This document shows positions 41,974-54,032 of a stretch of DNA of 64,000 nucleotides, one piece after another; position 1 is the first letter of the stretch, and each line of letters opens with the position of its first letter. Position numbers and translations under genes: made by a program. The notes under the pieces were generated by a model. The model saw only the letters and a program-made list of their open reading frames with translations, was not told where the DNA came from and did not search any database. The stretch is from Paraspadella gotoi (Eukaryota > Chaetognatha), in the NCBI GenBank assembly GCA_051294375.1, contig CM119264.1:24541842-24605841 (forward strand), read 5' to 3'.

Positions 41974-43872
41974 ATGACTGCGTTAATAGACGAGGAAAAA
42001 GACTATGAAACAGGTAAGTTGTAAAATGTTAATAATCTTGGTAATTTGTTAATGTAAAAAAACATTTGCATTCAACGATGTCGTTCATTTTAATTTTTTG
42101 AAAATAATAGCCAAGTGACGTTAAATAATATTTTTGTTAAAAATTTAGAACGTTACGTTGGCGTGAAATCTTTCAAATGCCTCAAAATGTCATATTTTTA
42201 TCATAGCCAATATTGATATAAGAGGCCAATTAGTGATATAACATCATTCACGTCCAACAGCGCTGATTATCAATCAACTCAGTAGATTCAATGTGTTGAT
42301 CAACCAACTACGAATATCTAGAAAAAATGCGGAAGAACTTCAGAAAGAGATCATTCGGTAAGATTCTTTGGCTCACATAATTCACTAAGCCACTTTGACA
42401 GGATAAAAAAAAATTTCTTAGTTTGTTCATAATATAAAGGAGAAGAACCACGCCTTTTTCTCTCTGAAAATAAAAAATAGAAAAATTCAAGAAATGCTAT
42501 GTACCGACTTCATTCGCTCAATCCCCATTCATAAAATGATCCCATCACGTTCTCAACCTCGCCCCGCGGTCCCTGCAGGCTCCGCCGTAGCCGCTCCTCT
42601 GCGACCGAAACGCTTCCGGTTGTCGAGGCGTCGGACGTCGAGAAGCTGAAGAAGGAAAACCGACGTCTTCAGTTGGACATCGAATTCCTAGAGAAGCAAG
42701 TCGCAGAGGAGGATGCGAGGACAGGTGACGCCGGGTGACGGTGTCAGACGATGGCGCTTTTATTCGAGTAATTAAAGGTTTCAAGGCGGATTGTTAACTG
42801 GCTGGTCGAAGAAAAAAAATGATTAGTTGGTTTGTTTTGTTGAGGCCAAAGGTGTCAGAAACGTTTGAAATGTATCTTCAGATAATAAATAAATAATAAA
42901 CGACCAATTTATGACTGAGAAAGATAAATGAAACAAGTAACTAATGAAAGACAAATAAAACATGTAATAAATGAAAGATAACACGAGTAACAAATGAACG
43001 ATAATGACAACAAAAATCAGATCGCCGATAATGCTGAAATCTTTATAACAAACAAGCCATACATTTCCAAAGGAAACTTCGACGTGGACGGCCAATCCTT
43101 TTACGGCAATCTCGGATGGGTGGGTCCAGCGGGTCGTCCATCGATGCCCCCGACGCCGAATCTTTCCTTTGACGCCGACGCCATCTCGCGTCGCTGGCGG
43201 AGATCGTCTTCCGGCGTCCCCGGCGTCGCGGATATGGTTGGTGCCGCGCGAAACGACGAGGACGGCGTCGAGGAGGGCGTGCCGCGCATCGTCGTCAGTC
43301 CTCCGCGCGATGGCCTCGCCGACGGAAGTAGAGGCGCTACTAGGTTTTTTAATTTGTTATATAATAGAATAACATACTCCTTCCTTATGTTATCTTTTTC
43401 TAATAAATAAATTTCAAAAACGCTTTTTCTCTTCAGCACCGAACCTCAAAAAAAGAAAACAACGAAAAAGTCCTACACACACGGTTGGCGTCGAGTCGTT
43501 GCAGCGCGGAATGCGTCGCGGGGATCTGCAGGAGTCGAATCTGCAGGTGTCGAATCTGCAGGCGTCGCCGCTCCAGGAGTTGACTCTGCAAACGACACCA
43601 CAGATTCCGTCATCAATAACAACAACAACAATAGTTCAGCAGAATCAGAGTTTGAGGTTGCCGTAGATCGAGACAGCGCCGTAGGACGGCGCGACGCCGC
43701 TTCTGTTACCGACCCTGGGTTGGCGGGCGGCGAAGCCAGCGAGCCCAGTTGGGCGTGTCTAGCCTGCACATTTCGCAACAACCAACTGATGGATCAGTGC
43801 GAAGTTTGCGAAATGCCTCGCTACCTTTGCCAAAATCCAATGTGGAGACCTGTTAGCGGGCAAGCAGATTAA
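41974..43872 (+). CDS. TAB2/TAB3-like protein with C-terminal NZF zinc finger
   Basis: Five coding exons: 41974-42013, 42261-42357, 42579-42724, 43073-43343, 43437-43872. Phases agree and give 329 codons. A coiled coil (NQLRISRKNAEELQKEII, then LKKENRRLQLDIEFLEKQV) is followed by GNFDVDGQSFYGNLGWVGP, which matches the TAB2/3 block just before its zinc finger. The NZF is WACLACTFRNNQLMDQCEVC plus EMPRY, with four zinc cysteines and the Thr-Phe pair used for ubiquitin contact. Vertebrate TAB2/3 link K63-ubiquitin chains to TAK1 in NF-kB/JNK signalling. The N-terminal CUE domain and the long middle region of TAB2/3 are absent here; the ATG has an in-frame stop upstream, but missing upstream exons are possible. 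The donor of exon 4 (GTTTTT) and the acceptor of exon 4 are weak, so those joins are the least certain. Confidence 0.8.
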
Positions 43873-46420
43873 ACGGGGAAGTTTTGTTTTCTTTTTTTTA
43901 CAAAAATTTATATATAATAGATACGAGCTAACAAATATTTTTGTATTAACAAAGTTTATTACTTTTCTTCAATTGAAAAATTGTTTAAAACTTTTAATTG
44001 TTTAAAATTTTGATAAACATCTTTTAACTTCATACAAAAACGGAAATAATTAATTAATTAATTAATTAATTAAAAATAATTACTTTTTTAGATTCTCCTA
44101 ATTGTTTTACTTCATCAGTGCGTGAGCCATTACTATTCTCGATGTTGCTGTCGACGATGTCGTCGATGATATATTATAATTATTATAATTTCTAACAGGA
44201 ATGATGTATGATATCTATTAGAAAACTAGAACAGATTGTACTCTAACCATATGAATGAATTATTAGATATAATAAGTTGTTTTTTTTTGAAAAACAATAT
44301 ATATATAATTAAAAAATATAGAGTGAACATTAATATTATAAAATATAAAAATTGAAAATAGTGAAACAAGTAATTTCACAAATTTTCATATGATTATTAA
44401 TGCTTTTAAATAATGTCACTCCATCGCGGACGTCTTTTCGTTATTTAAACAAAAGAAAATTTAAAATATTCAAATTTAATGACGAGATCAACAATTGTGA
44501 GTAATAAAGATTTTTAGTGAAAATATTTTTTTTTATTAACAATTATATCTACGTTTAGCAATAATAAAAATAGATGTTAAAAATTGCAAAATTACAAAAT
44601 CTACAATAGACTAATTTAGACTTAATTTTAAAATAAATATATGTATAATATATATGTTTATACATTTCTTTTACTATGAAGACATTTTGTAATTAAAACA
44701 AAAGTTTTTGAAAGAGGGCAGCACTTGTGTTATGTTTTCGAGTCTAAGAGTAACTAGTTTAAAAAAGATCAACACGCAAAAAATATAGCCAGGGCATCGT
44801 ATATAGTACCGTTTTTTATCGGTATCATTTTCAATATTTTATTTCATCAGTCTCTTAAAATCACCGAAGAGATTAAATTTGCAGAAGCCATTTTTTTGAG
44901 GATATTCGCTCTAAGCCTATGGCTAACGTTTGAAAAAATATTATTTTAATATCAATTAGAAATGTATAACTATTTTCTTGGTTTTTGCATAAATATTTTT
45001 AGTCGCACACGCGCTGGCACCTGTGACCTTCAAATCGACACTTAGAAATCTCTTGAGTATCTCCGCGTGGTTGAGGTATCGCCCGCATATTATTATAGCG
45101 CCGAATAATAAAGTGATGACGAAATATAATTATTCAATTAAAATTTTGAGTCAAAGGCATTCCGTTTTTATTATTTTAGTATAGATGGTATCGGAATTAC
45201 TTTTCCTTTTTATTTTTCCTTTTTATTTTTAATTTCGACTTTTACAACAAAAATTCAAAAAAAACATTGGGTTAAAATAATATACCAGTTATTAAAATTA
45301 GTGGCTCAAAAAAAGTTTCTAATACAAATTATAGTCTAAATTTCTAACAAACAGTTATCAGCGCCAAGCTCGAGGCCATTGAAGATATTCAGTAACAGTA
45401 ATAACAAATGAAGCTGAACTGTCTTAATAATGTAGTGGGAGACGATACCCGTTTCACACAAGCTTCTAAACTTCGGATCGGCAATGTAGTCTGGCTCTAG
45501 TACAGGTGGGTTAGACGCCCCGTCCCGTTTTTTGTGTGAATCAGCAGGCGCGCGAGTCGAGTCTTTACTTTGTGTTTGGGTTGGGAGAAGCTCGTGCCAT
45601 CTCTAGTGCCGAAGGAGCAGCTTATCGAACGATGGAGGGGTAATATATAGAACCACCATACACTTTCTATGCCGCCTTTGAAGATACCTAGATAAAGATA
45701 TCCAACGAAACTGTAACTTTTTAAAAAATAACTATATTAAGAGTTAGTTAAAAAAAATTTATGTGCCGAAATAGCGAAAGTTTTATGTATAGTGCTTTTT
45801 TTGTAGCTACTATGCACTATGCAGCTCCTGAATGGGAGGGGATGGCAAAGTAACTTGATACTTGAAAAAAAATTTGTTTTTTAAAGATTCAAATATAAAA
45901 TCTGTAACTCAACTTTGTTCTGACTATATAAAAAATTGTAAAATTTTTACCATCTATGATAGATTATTTCATACAGATATGTTTTTTTTAATTGTCGGGC
46001 AGGTTTTTGTCAACATGTAGACCAACGGGGGTATTCAAAAAGGGGATAGTTATCATTGCAGTATAAACTTCAGCATTGAGGCAATTACTTAAAGAAAACC
46101 CTTCTGATGTTGCAACTTGCAAGAACTGTTCAAATGATTTGGACATTTCCTAAGGAACCTTTAGATAGATAATACACGAAGATTCTCTTTTGGTGTACTT
46201 ATTATTTTCCTATTCATTACAGAACTGAATGAAAAACAAATCTTCTGTTGTTCGATTCTTTGAAACTTAAACAATATTCTTCCTCGTGATATCTAGACTG
46301 ATAAAAAGCTGACTAGGAACCAACAATAACACTTGATTATTAGTACTCGATTTATATAAATAGAATGGTTATCTTCCTCAATCCGCATTTTCAAACTCCG
46401 GTCAATATTTATGTAGGTGA
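43873..46420. other. Intergenic AT-rich region
   Basis: Dispersed-repeat sequence lies at 44,195-44,395. 45,360-45,690 is a GC-richer patch (including GGCGCGCGAGTCGAGTC) without a recognisable frame or RNA. An ATTAATTAATT run lies at 44,050. I see no gene. Confidence 0.5.
44195..44395 (+). repeat. Dispersed AT-rich repeat, copy B
   Basis: Begins with GGAATGATGTATGATATCTA and AGAAAACTAGAACAGATTG, as in the hairpin at 41,450 and the repeat at 32,155. It ends with GAAAATAGTGAAACAAGTAA, shared with 32,290. Confidence 0.6.
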
Positions 46421-46429
46421 CCAAAACAG

Positions 46430-47040
46430 ACCATGATTAGGGGGAGACTAACTCAATAAGGTGGTTAAGAAATTGAATTAAGCACCTACTCAAACGAAAA
46501 TTTTACATTTTTTAAAAAAATTTGTATAGACAAAATTTTTTATATTACTCCATACTCCATATATTAATTTTTTAATATTATTTATAATAGATAGAGGCTA
46601 AAAATTTTTTGGGATTTTTGATTTTTAAGATCAGATTCAGGAAGCTTGCAAAAAGTTGTCTACACAAAGTATAATTCTTTTTTCGATATTTTGATCATAA
46701 GTATGTGAAAAATATGAAAAACTATTTATAATCATCATCATCATCATTTTTCGATAATTTTATTATTTTTTCTTAATTTTGACCAAGAAAACATAAATAT
46801 TTACGAAAGTTGTAGTTAAATTTTTTATTTAACTTTTTATGCTCTATCAGAATCCATCAAAAAAGTTAAGATTGATTAAAAAAATTTTTATCATTATATA
46901 GTAATATTGTAATTTTAATAGCAACAATAAAAGCATTAAAATCGAATCTTTTTTAAAAAATTCTTTTTTTACCTAAAAGTAGACTTCAAGACTAAAGTTT
47001 TGAACCCCCGCCCCTATTGAATTTAATTTCATAGTAGATT
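46430..47040 (-). repeat. Dispersed repeat, uninterrupted copy
   Basis: This is the reverse complement of the sequence spread over 35,190-36,035, without the two hammerhead-bearing inserts. It serves as the empty-site reference for those inserts. No coding capacity. Confidence 0.75.
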
Positions 47041-48429
47041 TCTACCATGATGCTCATTGCTCAACATGGAAAATAGGGATCCAGCTTTGTCTCACGTCTA
47101 TTTGGAGACATTTTGTGATTTTGTTATATTGATACCAGAAATATAAATTGTCATGATTTCTGAATAAATTGAGCTCAAAAAAATATCCCTAATAATTAAT
47201 AAAATATGAATTTTTAAAACGGTACAGTTTCGTTGGATATCTTGCTATTTTACACTTTTTCAACAATCTTTAAAATTTACTTTGGTTGAACACTGTAAAT
47301 CATTGTCTATGCTTAATCGCTGCCTTGTATAAAAAAATGTGCTCTAACCTTTTAACTAAATGAACCATTGATAATTTCATTCATTCTTTTGTACCTCCAC
47401 ATTTTCTGCGCTAATCTTTAATCAAAATAGTAGAAATCGTTGACATGTTAAAATAACGGTCTAAGGAATAATAGCATATATTACTTACGAGTACTTTCGA
47501 AATATACTTATTATCATAAAAATATTATTCAAACTTCAAACATAAAACACTAACTTTCGTAAATGCCAATACGTTTAATCGTCGACAACCGAGTCGAACC
47601 AGCTGCTGCAGGAGAAACAACCGCCGTTGCCGTCGCTGTCGCCGCAGCCGCAGTATCCGTCAGACAAGGGATGCTTTAAGAACTTCTTATTTTAATTTCG
47701 GGCTATTTTTGTTCAGTTATTTTTCAAATGGTCAACTAGTAGTAGCTATTGAAACGAGTTCGCAATCTGTCTGGCATTAGCCGTTATTATCTTGTTACAT
47801 CCAATGGCGGGTTCGGAATCTTTTGAAAGGTAATGCAATTAAAATTAAATGAATGCTCAATGCTTATAGCGGAATCATCTTGATTCATTTGAAATATTAG
47901 CTTTTTTAAACATCTTTATCGGTATTGTTACTAATGTTAGTGTTAAAAAAAGGCATCTACAATTGTTAGATGAAGTCACATTTATTTGGGGCAGGTTTCA
48001 TGAGAACGAAATAATACAACATGAAGTACAATTTTAAATACATTTTGGAATATCACAGATTGGCTAGTGTTGACTGGTATTTTTTCTCAATTTTTTCTAC
48101 CTAAATGGTTGTCCTAATTAAAAATGATTACTATTTTCGCGTAATTTTTACCAGTTGATGAAAAATATAAAAAAATCCTACGCTCCCATGAAAGGTTTTA
48201 AATATATTTATTTAAAATTAGAAAATAATGCTACCCATTGTTGGAGATCTCGTTTTGAAGAAACAATTCGATTGTTGCTCGGAGTCAAACTGCAAGCTGC
48301 ACAAAACGAAAAGTTTTTCGTATTTGTTTATTAAATCGATAAGAGGTGCTACGTGCCTCAATTGTTGGACGTTAGAGGGTGCGCATAACACCGTCAATTT
48401 TTTTTTCTTTACGGCAGTGGGAGATGGGG

Positions 48430-48433
<4 letters not shown>

Positions 48434-48478
<45 letters not shown>
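48434..48478. repeat. (GA)n microsatellite
   Basis: About 44 bases of nearly pure GA repeat on the plus strand, in the ephrin 3' flank. Confidence 0.9.
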
Positions 48479-48481
<3 letters not shown>

Positions 48482-48648
48482 CTCCATCAGCGGCGCGTGT
48501 TCCAAACCTCGATGCGTCGTCAACAATGGAATGGCGCTGCTGGAGAAGAAGAGCGAGGCCATCTGATGGAAGATTGTCTTTTTTGGAAGGGTCCAAGATT
48601 GGAAGAACATCAGAATAAAAACGTTTGAATTTTTTTTTTTCACCGGAT

Positions 48649-48790
48649 ATTGGAAGAACGTCTTTCCCACAGGCAAGGGAGAATGAAAGAGGGTCTTTCC
48701 CGCCGATATGGGAGAATGGAAGAACGTATTTCCCGCCGGTATGGGAGAATGGAAGACCGTCTTTCCCGCCGGTTTGGGAGATGGGAAGAA
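48649..48790. repeat. ~33-base minisatellite
   Basis: About four units of GGAAGAACGTCTTTCCCGCC plus a RTATGGGAGAAT part, each slightly different. They stay open in more than one frame because the unit is near a multiple of three, but no gene is implied. Confidence 0.8.
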
Positions 48791-49214
48791 AATATTTTTT
48801 TTTCAATTTTGGAATCAGTTCGATCATCACTCACGATCTTCGTTCGAATTCGGGACATAAACAACATCATCTTTGCGCGAGAGATAAGGACGAGTCATCG
48901 AGTTTTTCGGGTGAGGCTAACGAAAGGTGAGGAATACGATGTAGAGGAAAGAGGTTTTTTTAACGCGAACGGGGAAAGATAAGTATCGAGGGATGGCGTG
49001 ACTGACCCGGCGAATCGAGTCCTTGTTTTAATCTTTCGGGGGAGGTGGGGACCGCGCCATTGTTTTTTTTTTTCGGCGGAAAAATTCCCCCCAGTGATAG
49101 ACGAATTATTTTTCGCAAAAAAAAAACAACAAAACGGGAAACGAATGAGAGTCGGCGCTGCGTTGCCGTCATTTCATGCCGTCAGTCGACGCTGCATTTG
49201 GATCTTCTCCTTCC

Positions 49215-49987
49215 TCACCGCAGCACCAGCCGCATGATGACCAGATGTAACAGCGGCAGCGCCATCTGCAGCGTGACGCACCAAAACCGTTTTCCCGCCG
49301 CCGCGTTGTTCTCGTTGACGAGTTTTTGCGCTTTGAGCACGTTGACGATGTAGCGATGCGTGGTCTCGCGCTTGCTGGAGGAGGAGCCGCCGTCGCCGCC
49401 CAGCATCGGGATGGAGTTATCGTCGGGGTCGACGTTGAGGACGATGTCGACGCCGTAGTTGGGACTCTGACCCGAAATGAAGTTCGACTCGGCGCCGGAC
49501 GACGCCCCGATGGCTCCGTATTCGGGAATGACGTTGGGATGCTCCGTCGTGGTGGTCGTCGTCGTCGACGTCGTCGTGGTCGTCGTCGTGTCCTCCGCCG
49601 TCCGATCCGGTTGGACGATGAGTCTCAGCTTCATGTTCATTGTTTCGCAGACGCCGCCCTCGGTTTGGTTCTGCCCTTTCACGGACCCGTTTGATGTTGA
49701 GATGATGTAGTATTCTCTGCCGGGCAAGAACTCGAAACCCTGGGGCTGAGGAGAGTAGTTGGTGATTAAGAAGGAGTAGAACCGATGCGCGGTGGGCTCG
49801 TTGCAAGCGAAGAACCACTTGGGGTAGCGAGGCGGCTCCCGCATGCGGTTGAGGGAACAGTATTTATATTGGTCGTAGTTGACCATGTTGAGGGCGTGAT
49901 AGTCGGTGTCGTCGTTAACTTGGGATTGGGATTCGCGGAAGGGGCAGATGATGTTGAGCATGTCTCCTCGCTGAGAGAGGGTGGGTG

Positions 49988-50019
<32 letters not shown>

Positions 50020-50933
50020 TGGGAATGGGGGAACAGGAAGCAAGAAAAAGGAAATTTATAAAATTATTTCTGTACAGTTGAACACAATGAATTACTAGAT
50101 CATTTTTAGAACTTTAAATTTTTACTTTTCATATCAACTCGAATTAAGACGATTTTCAATTTTTAAAATATCGAATAAATCCCTCCGCTGTTAAAAAAAT
50201 GTTATAAAAATAAAAATAAAGTAAAAGATTAGCCCCTCTAGAAAAGTGCTCTCAAATCTTTAGTCTTCGTCCAAAACTGAACTTTTTTTATTCTCTTTAT
50301 CGAGACGTTAACTGCTTCTTTTTGTTCCCCAAAACCAAAGCTGCAGCCTCTCGAAATTTCCCTTTATTTCGGTCCGCAAGCTGGAAGCTTTAGAAAACTG
50401 CGCCCGAGAGTGTGAGTGCGAAACTTTCAATATTAATTTTTAAATTTTAAGTTCTCTTTACTTTATTTTACTTTATAGTCAGCTACGGCCATTTATTTAT
50501 TACGTTTTATAAAAATTTCCATGAATATTAGCTTTAACTTTAGCTTTAACTTAACATTTAAAAGCCAAAATAGAAAAAAAGATGTTGGATAACACACGAA
50601 GTTTTATTGCTACACCGTTCTCACGCTCTCTCCTTTTTATTTTCTGATTACATTTTCCATTGGGATGTCTTTATTTCTATTTCTTCCTATATTTAATATC
50701 TGCCTCTCTCTATTCTTTTTATCTCCCGCTTCCCCTTCGTTCACCCCTCCACTTACTCGAACGTATATGACGTGATGCGTGTTGCTCTTATCGAAGATCG
50801 GATTCGAACTGTTCCAGTAAACCTGGTGCGTCTCTTTACTCAGCACCATCCCCAGTGACGCGCGCCACTGCGCCAGAAAGAACAAGACCGCCAGCGCCAA
50901 CGCCACGGCCGGGGATTCCATCGTAAACGCCAT
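49215..50933 (-). CDS. Ephrin, probably GPI-anchored
   Basis: Two coding exons on the minus strand, 50757-50933 and 49215-49970, joined in phase 0, give 310 codons. A signal peptide (VALALAVLFFLAQWRASLG) is followed by the ephrin receptor-binding domain: VYWNSSNPIF, DMLNIICPF, EYYIISTSNGS and the four conserved cysteines (IICPF, KYCSL, FACNE, GGVCETM). N-glycosylation sites are NSS, NGS and NQT. A threonine-only stretch forms a stalk. The chain ends in a hydrophobic segment (WCVTLQMALPLLHLVIM) five residues before the stop, with a small-residue patch (NNAAAGK) ahead of it, as in GPI-anchor signals. There is no cytoplasmic tail. Ephrins bind Eph receptor kinases on neighbouring cells. The binding domain is not interrupted by introns. 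A 10-N gap lies 6 bases upstream of the start codon. Confidence 0.93.
49990..50018. repeat. (GA)n microsatellite at the ephrin splice acceptor
   Basis: On the coding (minus) strand this is a CT tract 20-48 bases upstream of the exon 2 acceptor (CCCTCTCTCAG), where a polypyrimidine tract belongs. Confidence 0.85.
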
Positions 50934-50939
50934 GAGGGA

Positions 50940-50949
50940 NNNNNNNNNN
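50940..50949. other. Assembly gap (10 N) in the ephrin 5' UTR
   Basis: Ten N just upstream of the ephrin start codon on the minus strand. The immediate 5' context of the gene is therefore unknown. Confidence 0.95.
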
Positions 50950-51078
50950 CGGTGGGAGAAAGGAAAGGTGAAGGAAGTTACAAAGGGAGTGGTTCCCACG
51001 CACGTGGCGGAGACAGGAAGTGGACAAGGGGATCGAGCGTCGTCCAAGTCGAGTGTCCACCGGCTAGAAGGGGAGAGA

Positions 51079-51132
<54 letters not shown>

Positions 51133-53063
51133 AGAGAGGGAGAGAGAGAGAAGATGCAGTGGAGTGGGGGCGGTAACCGGAGAGAAAGAGAGAGACCAAA
51201 AGGGGAATTCGTTTCTTGAGAAACGAGAATGTTTAAACAATCAAGACGGGAATGAAAAAAAAGGAGAAAGGAAATCCTCTTTTTATTTTTCTCCTTTTAC
51301 TTCTTTTTTTTTCCCCTTTTTTTATTTCGTTCTTTTTTTTTTTCTTTTTAATTTCGTTTCCAGCGAAACCGAAGGAGAAATAATTTCGCAATCGTCCTTT
51401 CTCAGATCAGCGTGGAAAAAAAAAAAAAAGAAGTTTGGGTTTCAGTTTCCTTCTTTCCTCATTTGCGTCTCGAGAAAAGACAAAAAGAGGAGAGAGAGAG
51501 AGAAAAAAAGAAGATAAAATTGGAAGAGGAAAGGATTTTGTTTTATTTGTTTCTTCTGTTTTCCCACTTTTTTCGTTTTTTCTTTTCTCTCTCTTTCAAC
51601 AAAAAGTTTGTCTTCTTTTTCCGCGATATTTGTTTACTTTTTTTTTTTCGTCTCCTTCCAGAGTTTCGAGGGTGGAGATTGTCAAGAGGGTGGTCGAAAG
51701 ATGGTGGTGATTGGAGTTGTTGTTGAAAGAGGGTGGGTCTTTGAACGACAGGGTCCTTTAGGGAAAGTAGACACGTTTTTGATCACTTTTTCTAAAATTA
51801 TCAAGATTAAATCCACGTCGAGTCTTCTCAGTTTTTCCGAAGTCGATGAACTTTAACTTTCCGCGATCCGAAGATATAAGCACGATTATGCAGTCGGACG
51901 AGATGCAGTCTCGATGCTCTCAGAGAAAATACGAACTATCTAGATGCGGTCAGACGAGGTTCACATTTGACCCGTCGACGCGATCCTTCGATCCTCCCTT
52001 CGATTCAGTCCCACAGATCGTCATCATCCATCGATGTTTTATTTTGTTTTTTTTTATTAGTTTTATATTTCATTCATCTATGTTTTTTTTTATCAGTGAT
52101 TTATTTTCACCCTCGAAGGCGGCGGCGCGGGCGGAGAAGAGGGGCAGAGAGAGAAATAAAAAAACTTTATCCAAATCGAGCGAAGTTAAGTTTATTTCGG
52201 AGTTAATTTTAATATATAAATCCTGAGGTTTGGGAGGAGAAAGTCTATTTTTTTGGGGGGGGAGAAATTTTTATTAACTAAGATAACTTCAAATCGCGAG
52301 TTAATGAGTTGAAAAGAATCCAAAATTCTTGAATGACGCGAATATCGGAAATAACGAGGAGAAAGAACGGGAATAACGAGGGAAGATCCGGACAAACGAG
52401 ATAAAGAAAGAAAAAAAAAATCGTGAGAGATTTCTTTATTTTTTTTTTCGAAATCGCGCGAAACAGAGAGTAAGAGAGTGAGACAGAGAGAGAGAGATCG
52501 CGATCGAATGACGAATCCAAGTCGGCGAGAGAGAAGTTATAAGACGACGACGACGACGAAAACGACGACGAAGAAGACGACGACGCGGAACGACGACGAC
52601 TCGAAGAACGACGAGCGAGTCGCCGACGCGAGGGGAAACGACGATGACGACGACGACGACGACGACGACGATGCGTACGAAGGCGAAGACGTTAAAGCGA
52701 AGGGTGCGATCGTAGAAGTCCTCCTCTTCCTCTTCCTCCCGTTGTTGTCGTTGTAAAAATACTCCTTTCGTCGTCGTCATCGTCATTGTCATCGTCATCG
52801 TCGTCGTCGTCCTCCGATTTCGGGCCAGACTTCCTCGCTCGTCGCGTCAAGGTAGAAAAACCCTATACCTGTCCCTCGGACTCTTTCCCTGCTAAGTATT
52901 ATGACTCGTCGTCATCGTAGTCGTCATCGTCGTCGTCGTCATCGTAGTCGTCATCTTCGTCGTCGTCGTCATCGTCGTCGTCGTCGTCGTCGTCAAGGAA
53001 AAAAGATTTATTGAGTTTTCTTCCCTTCGCTTTTATTTGCTTTCCCCTCGCAATTATTCTTTT

Positions 53064-53142
<79 letters not shown>

Positions 53143-54007
53143 TGGAATTTCTTCTTTTGTCTTAAGAGCGAAAAATAATAAAAAGCAGTGTACTACTCGT
53201 GTCAGGGCCAAATTCCGAATTGCATACGGAGAGTCGTACGGTCGTCGCCGTCGTCGTTGTCGCCGTTACGTTCTCGCTTTGCTCCTTATTTATGGTCGAC
53301 TTCGTAATAAACTTTTTTTTTGTTTATTTCGTTTTTGTTCTTTTGTTGTTTTTTTTTCCTCGTTTGAAGTACAAGCGGCGACCGCGTCGCCAGAGTCAAA
53401 TCTCCGAGTTGAGTTTACGACTTGAAAAGTTTTTTATTCACGACGACGACGACAACGACGACGACGATATCGAAATTCCATTTCTAGTCGCAAATTTCGA
53501 TCTTCGGATGAGAGAGAAATTCGATCGACTGTCGCGAGTCTCCGGAATAAACATCGCGAAAATTTGTCAAAATGTTTTTCCGTACAACTAAACTTCTGGG
53601 AACCGGCGCTGTGTGTGTGTAAACTGTATGTTTGTGTGACGGAAAGAAAGAGCGGAAATGTGAGAATAAGAGAGAGGAGGGGGAAGGGAGGGGAAGAAAG
53701 GAAAAACAACCTTGGCCGAAAGAGAGGAAACTTAGAAAGAGAAGAAGAGAGAGGGAATTTGAGAACAGACTATAGCGGGCAGAAGGGATAGGAAATAAAG
53801 GAAGCCAAAGAAAGGAACATATGCCTCGCGCGACCGAGAAAATAAAAGGAAATAGAAAAAAATGAAAGAAATGAAAAGCGAAATATAAATGAAAAGAGAG
53901 GAAAAATAGAATAAAAGTTGAGATAAATGGAAAGAGAAAATAGAAAATGGAAATGGAAATAAAGAGAAAAAATTAAAGATAAACAAGGAGTTTGTTCTCT
54001 CTCTTTC
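50950..54007. other. Microsatellite-rich region upstream of ephrin, no gene recognised
   Basis: GA tract at 51,078-51,130, CT tract at 53,073-53,139, and many GAC/CGT-type trinucleotides from 52,530 to 53,470. Frames are aspartate, threonine, arginine or serine/phenylalanine runs of composition origin. This may include ephrin promoter and 5' UTR. Confidence 0.55.
52530..53470. repeat. Cluster of ACG/CGT trinucleotide arrays
   Basis: ACGACGACG-type runs at 52,545-52,680 and 53,440-53,466 and GTCGTCGTC/ATCGTCATCG runs at 52,765-52,815 and 52,900-52,995. The strand of the array switches between plus and minus within 300 bases, so the arrays can pair with each other. Confidence 0.8.
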
Positions 54008-54032
54008 NNNNNNNNNNNNNNNNNNNNNNNNN
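54008..54032. other. Assembly gap (25 N)
   Basis: Twenty-five N after a GA/CT-rich stretch. Confidence 0.95.

Larger units (their letters stand above)
47041..49214. other. Ephrin 3' flank with microsatellite and minisatellite
   Basis: Includes a GA microsatellite (48,434-48,478) and a ~33-base minisatellite (48,649-48,790). A minus-strand exon-like segment at 47,575-47,673 is weak. No other gene is visible. Confidence 0.5.

Noticed and set aside
49326-49818. Overlapping frames opposite and shifted to ephrin
   Set aside because: Shadow frames of the GC-rich ephrin exon; only the minus-strand frame with the four ephrin cysteines is meaningful.
52478-52756. Aspartate-rich frame as an acidic protein
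   Set aside because: It comes entirely from a GAC/ACG trinucleotide array, and the opposite strand is open for the same reason.
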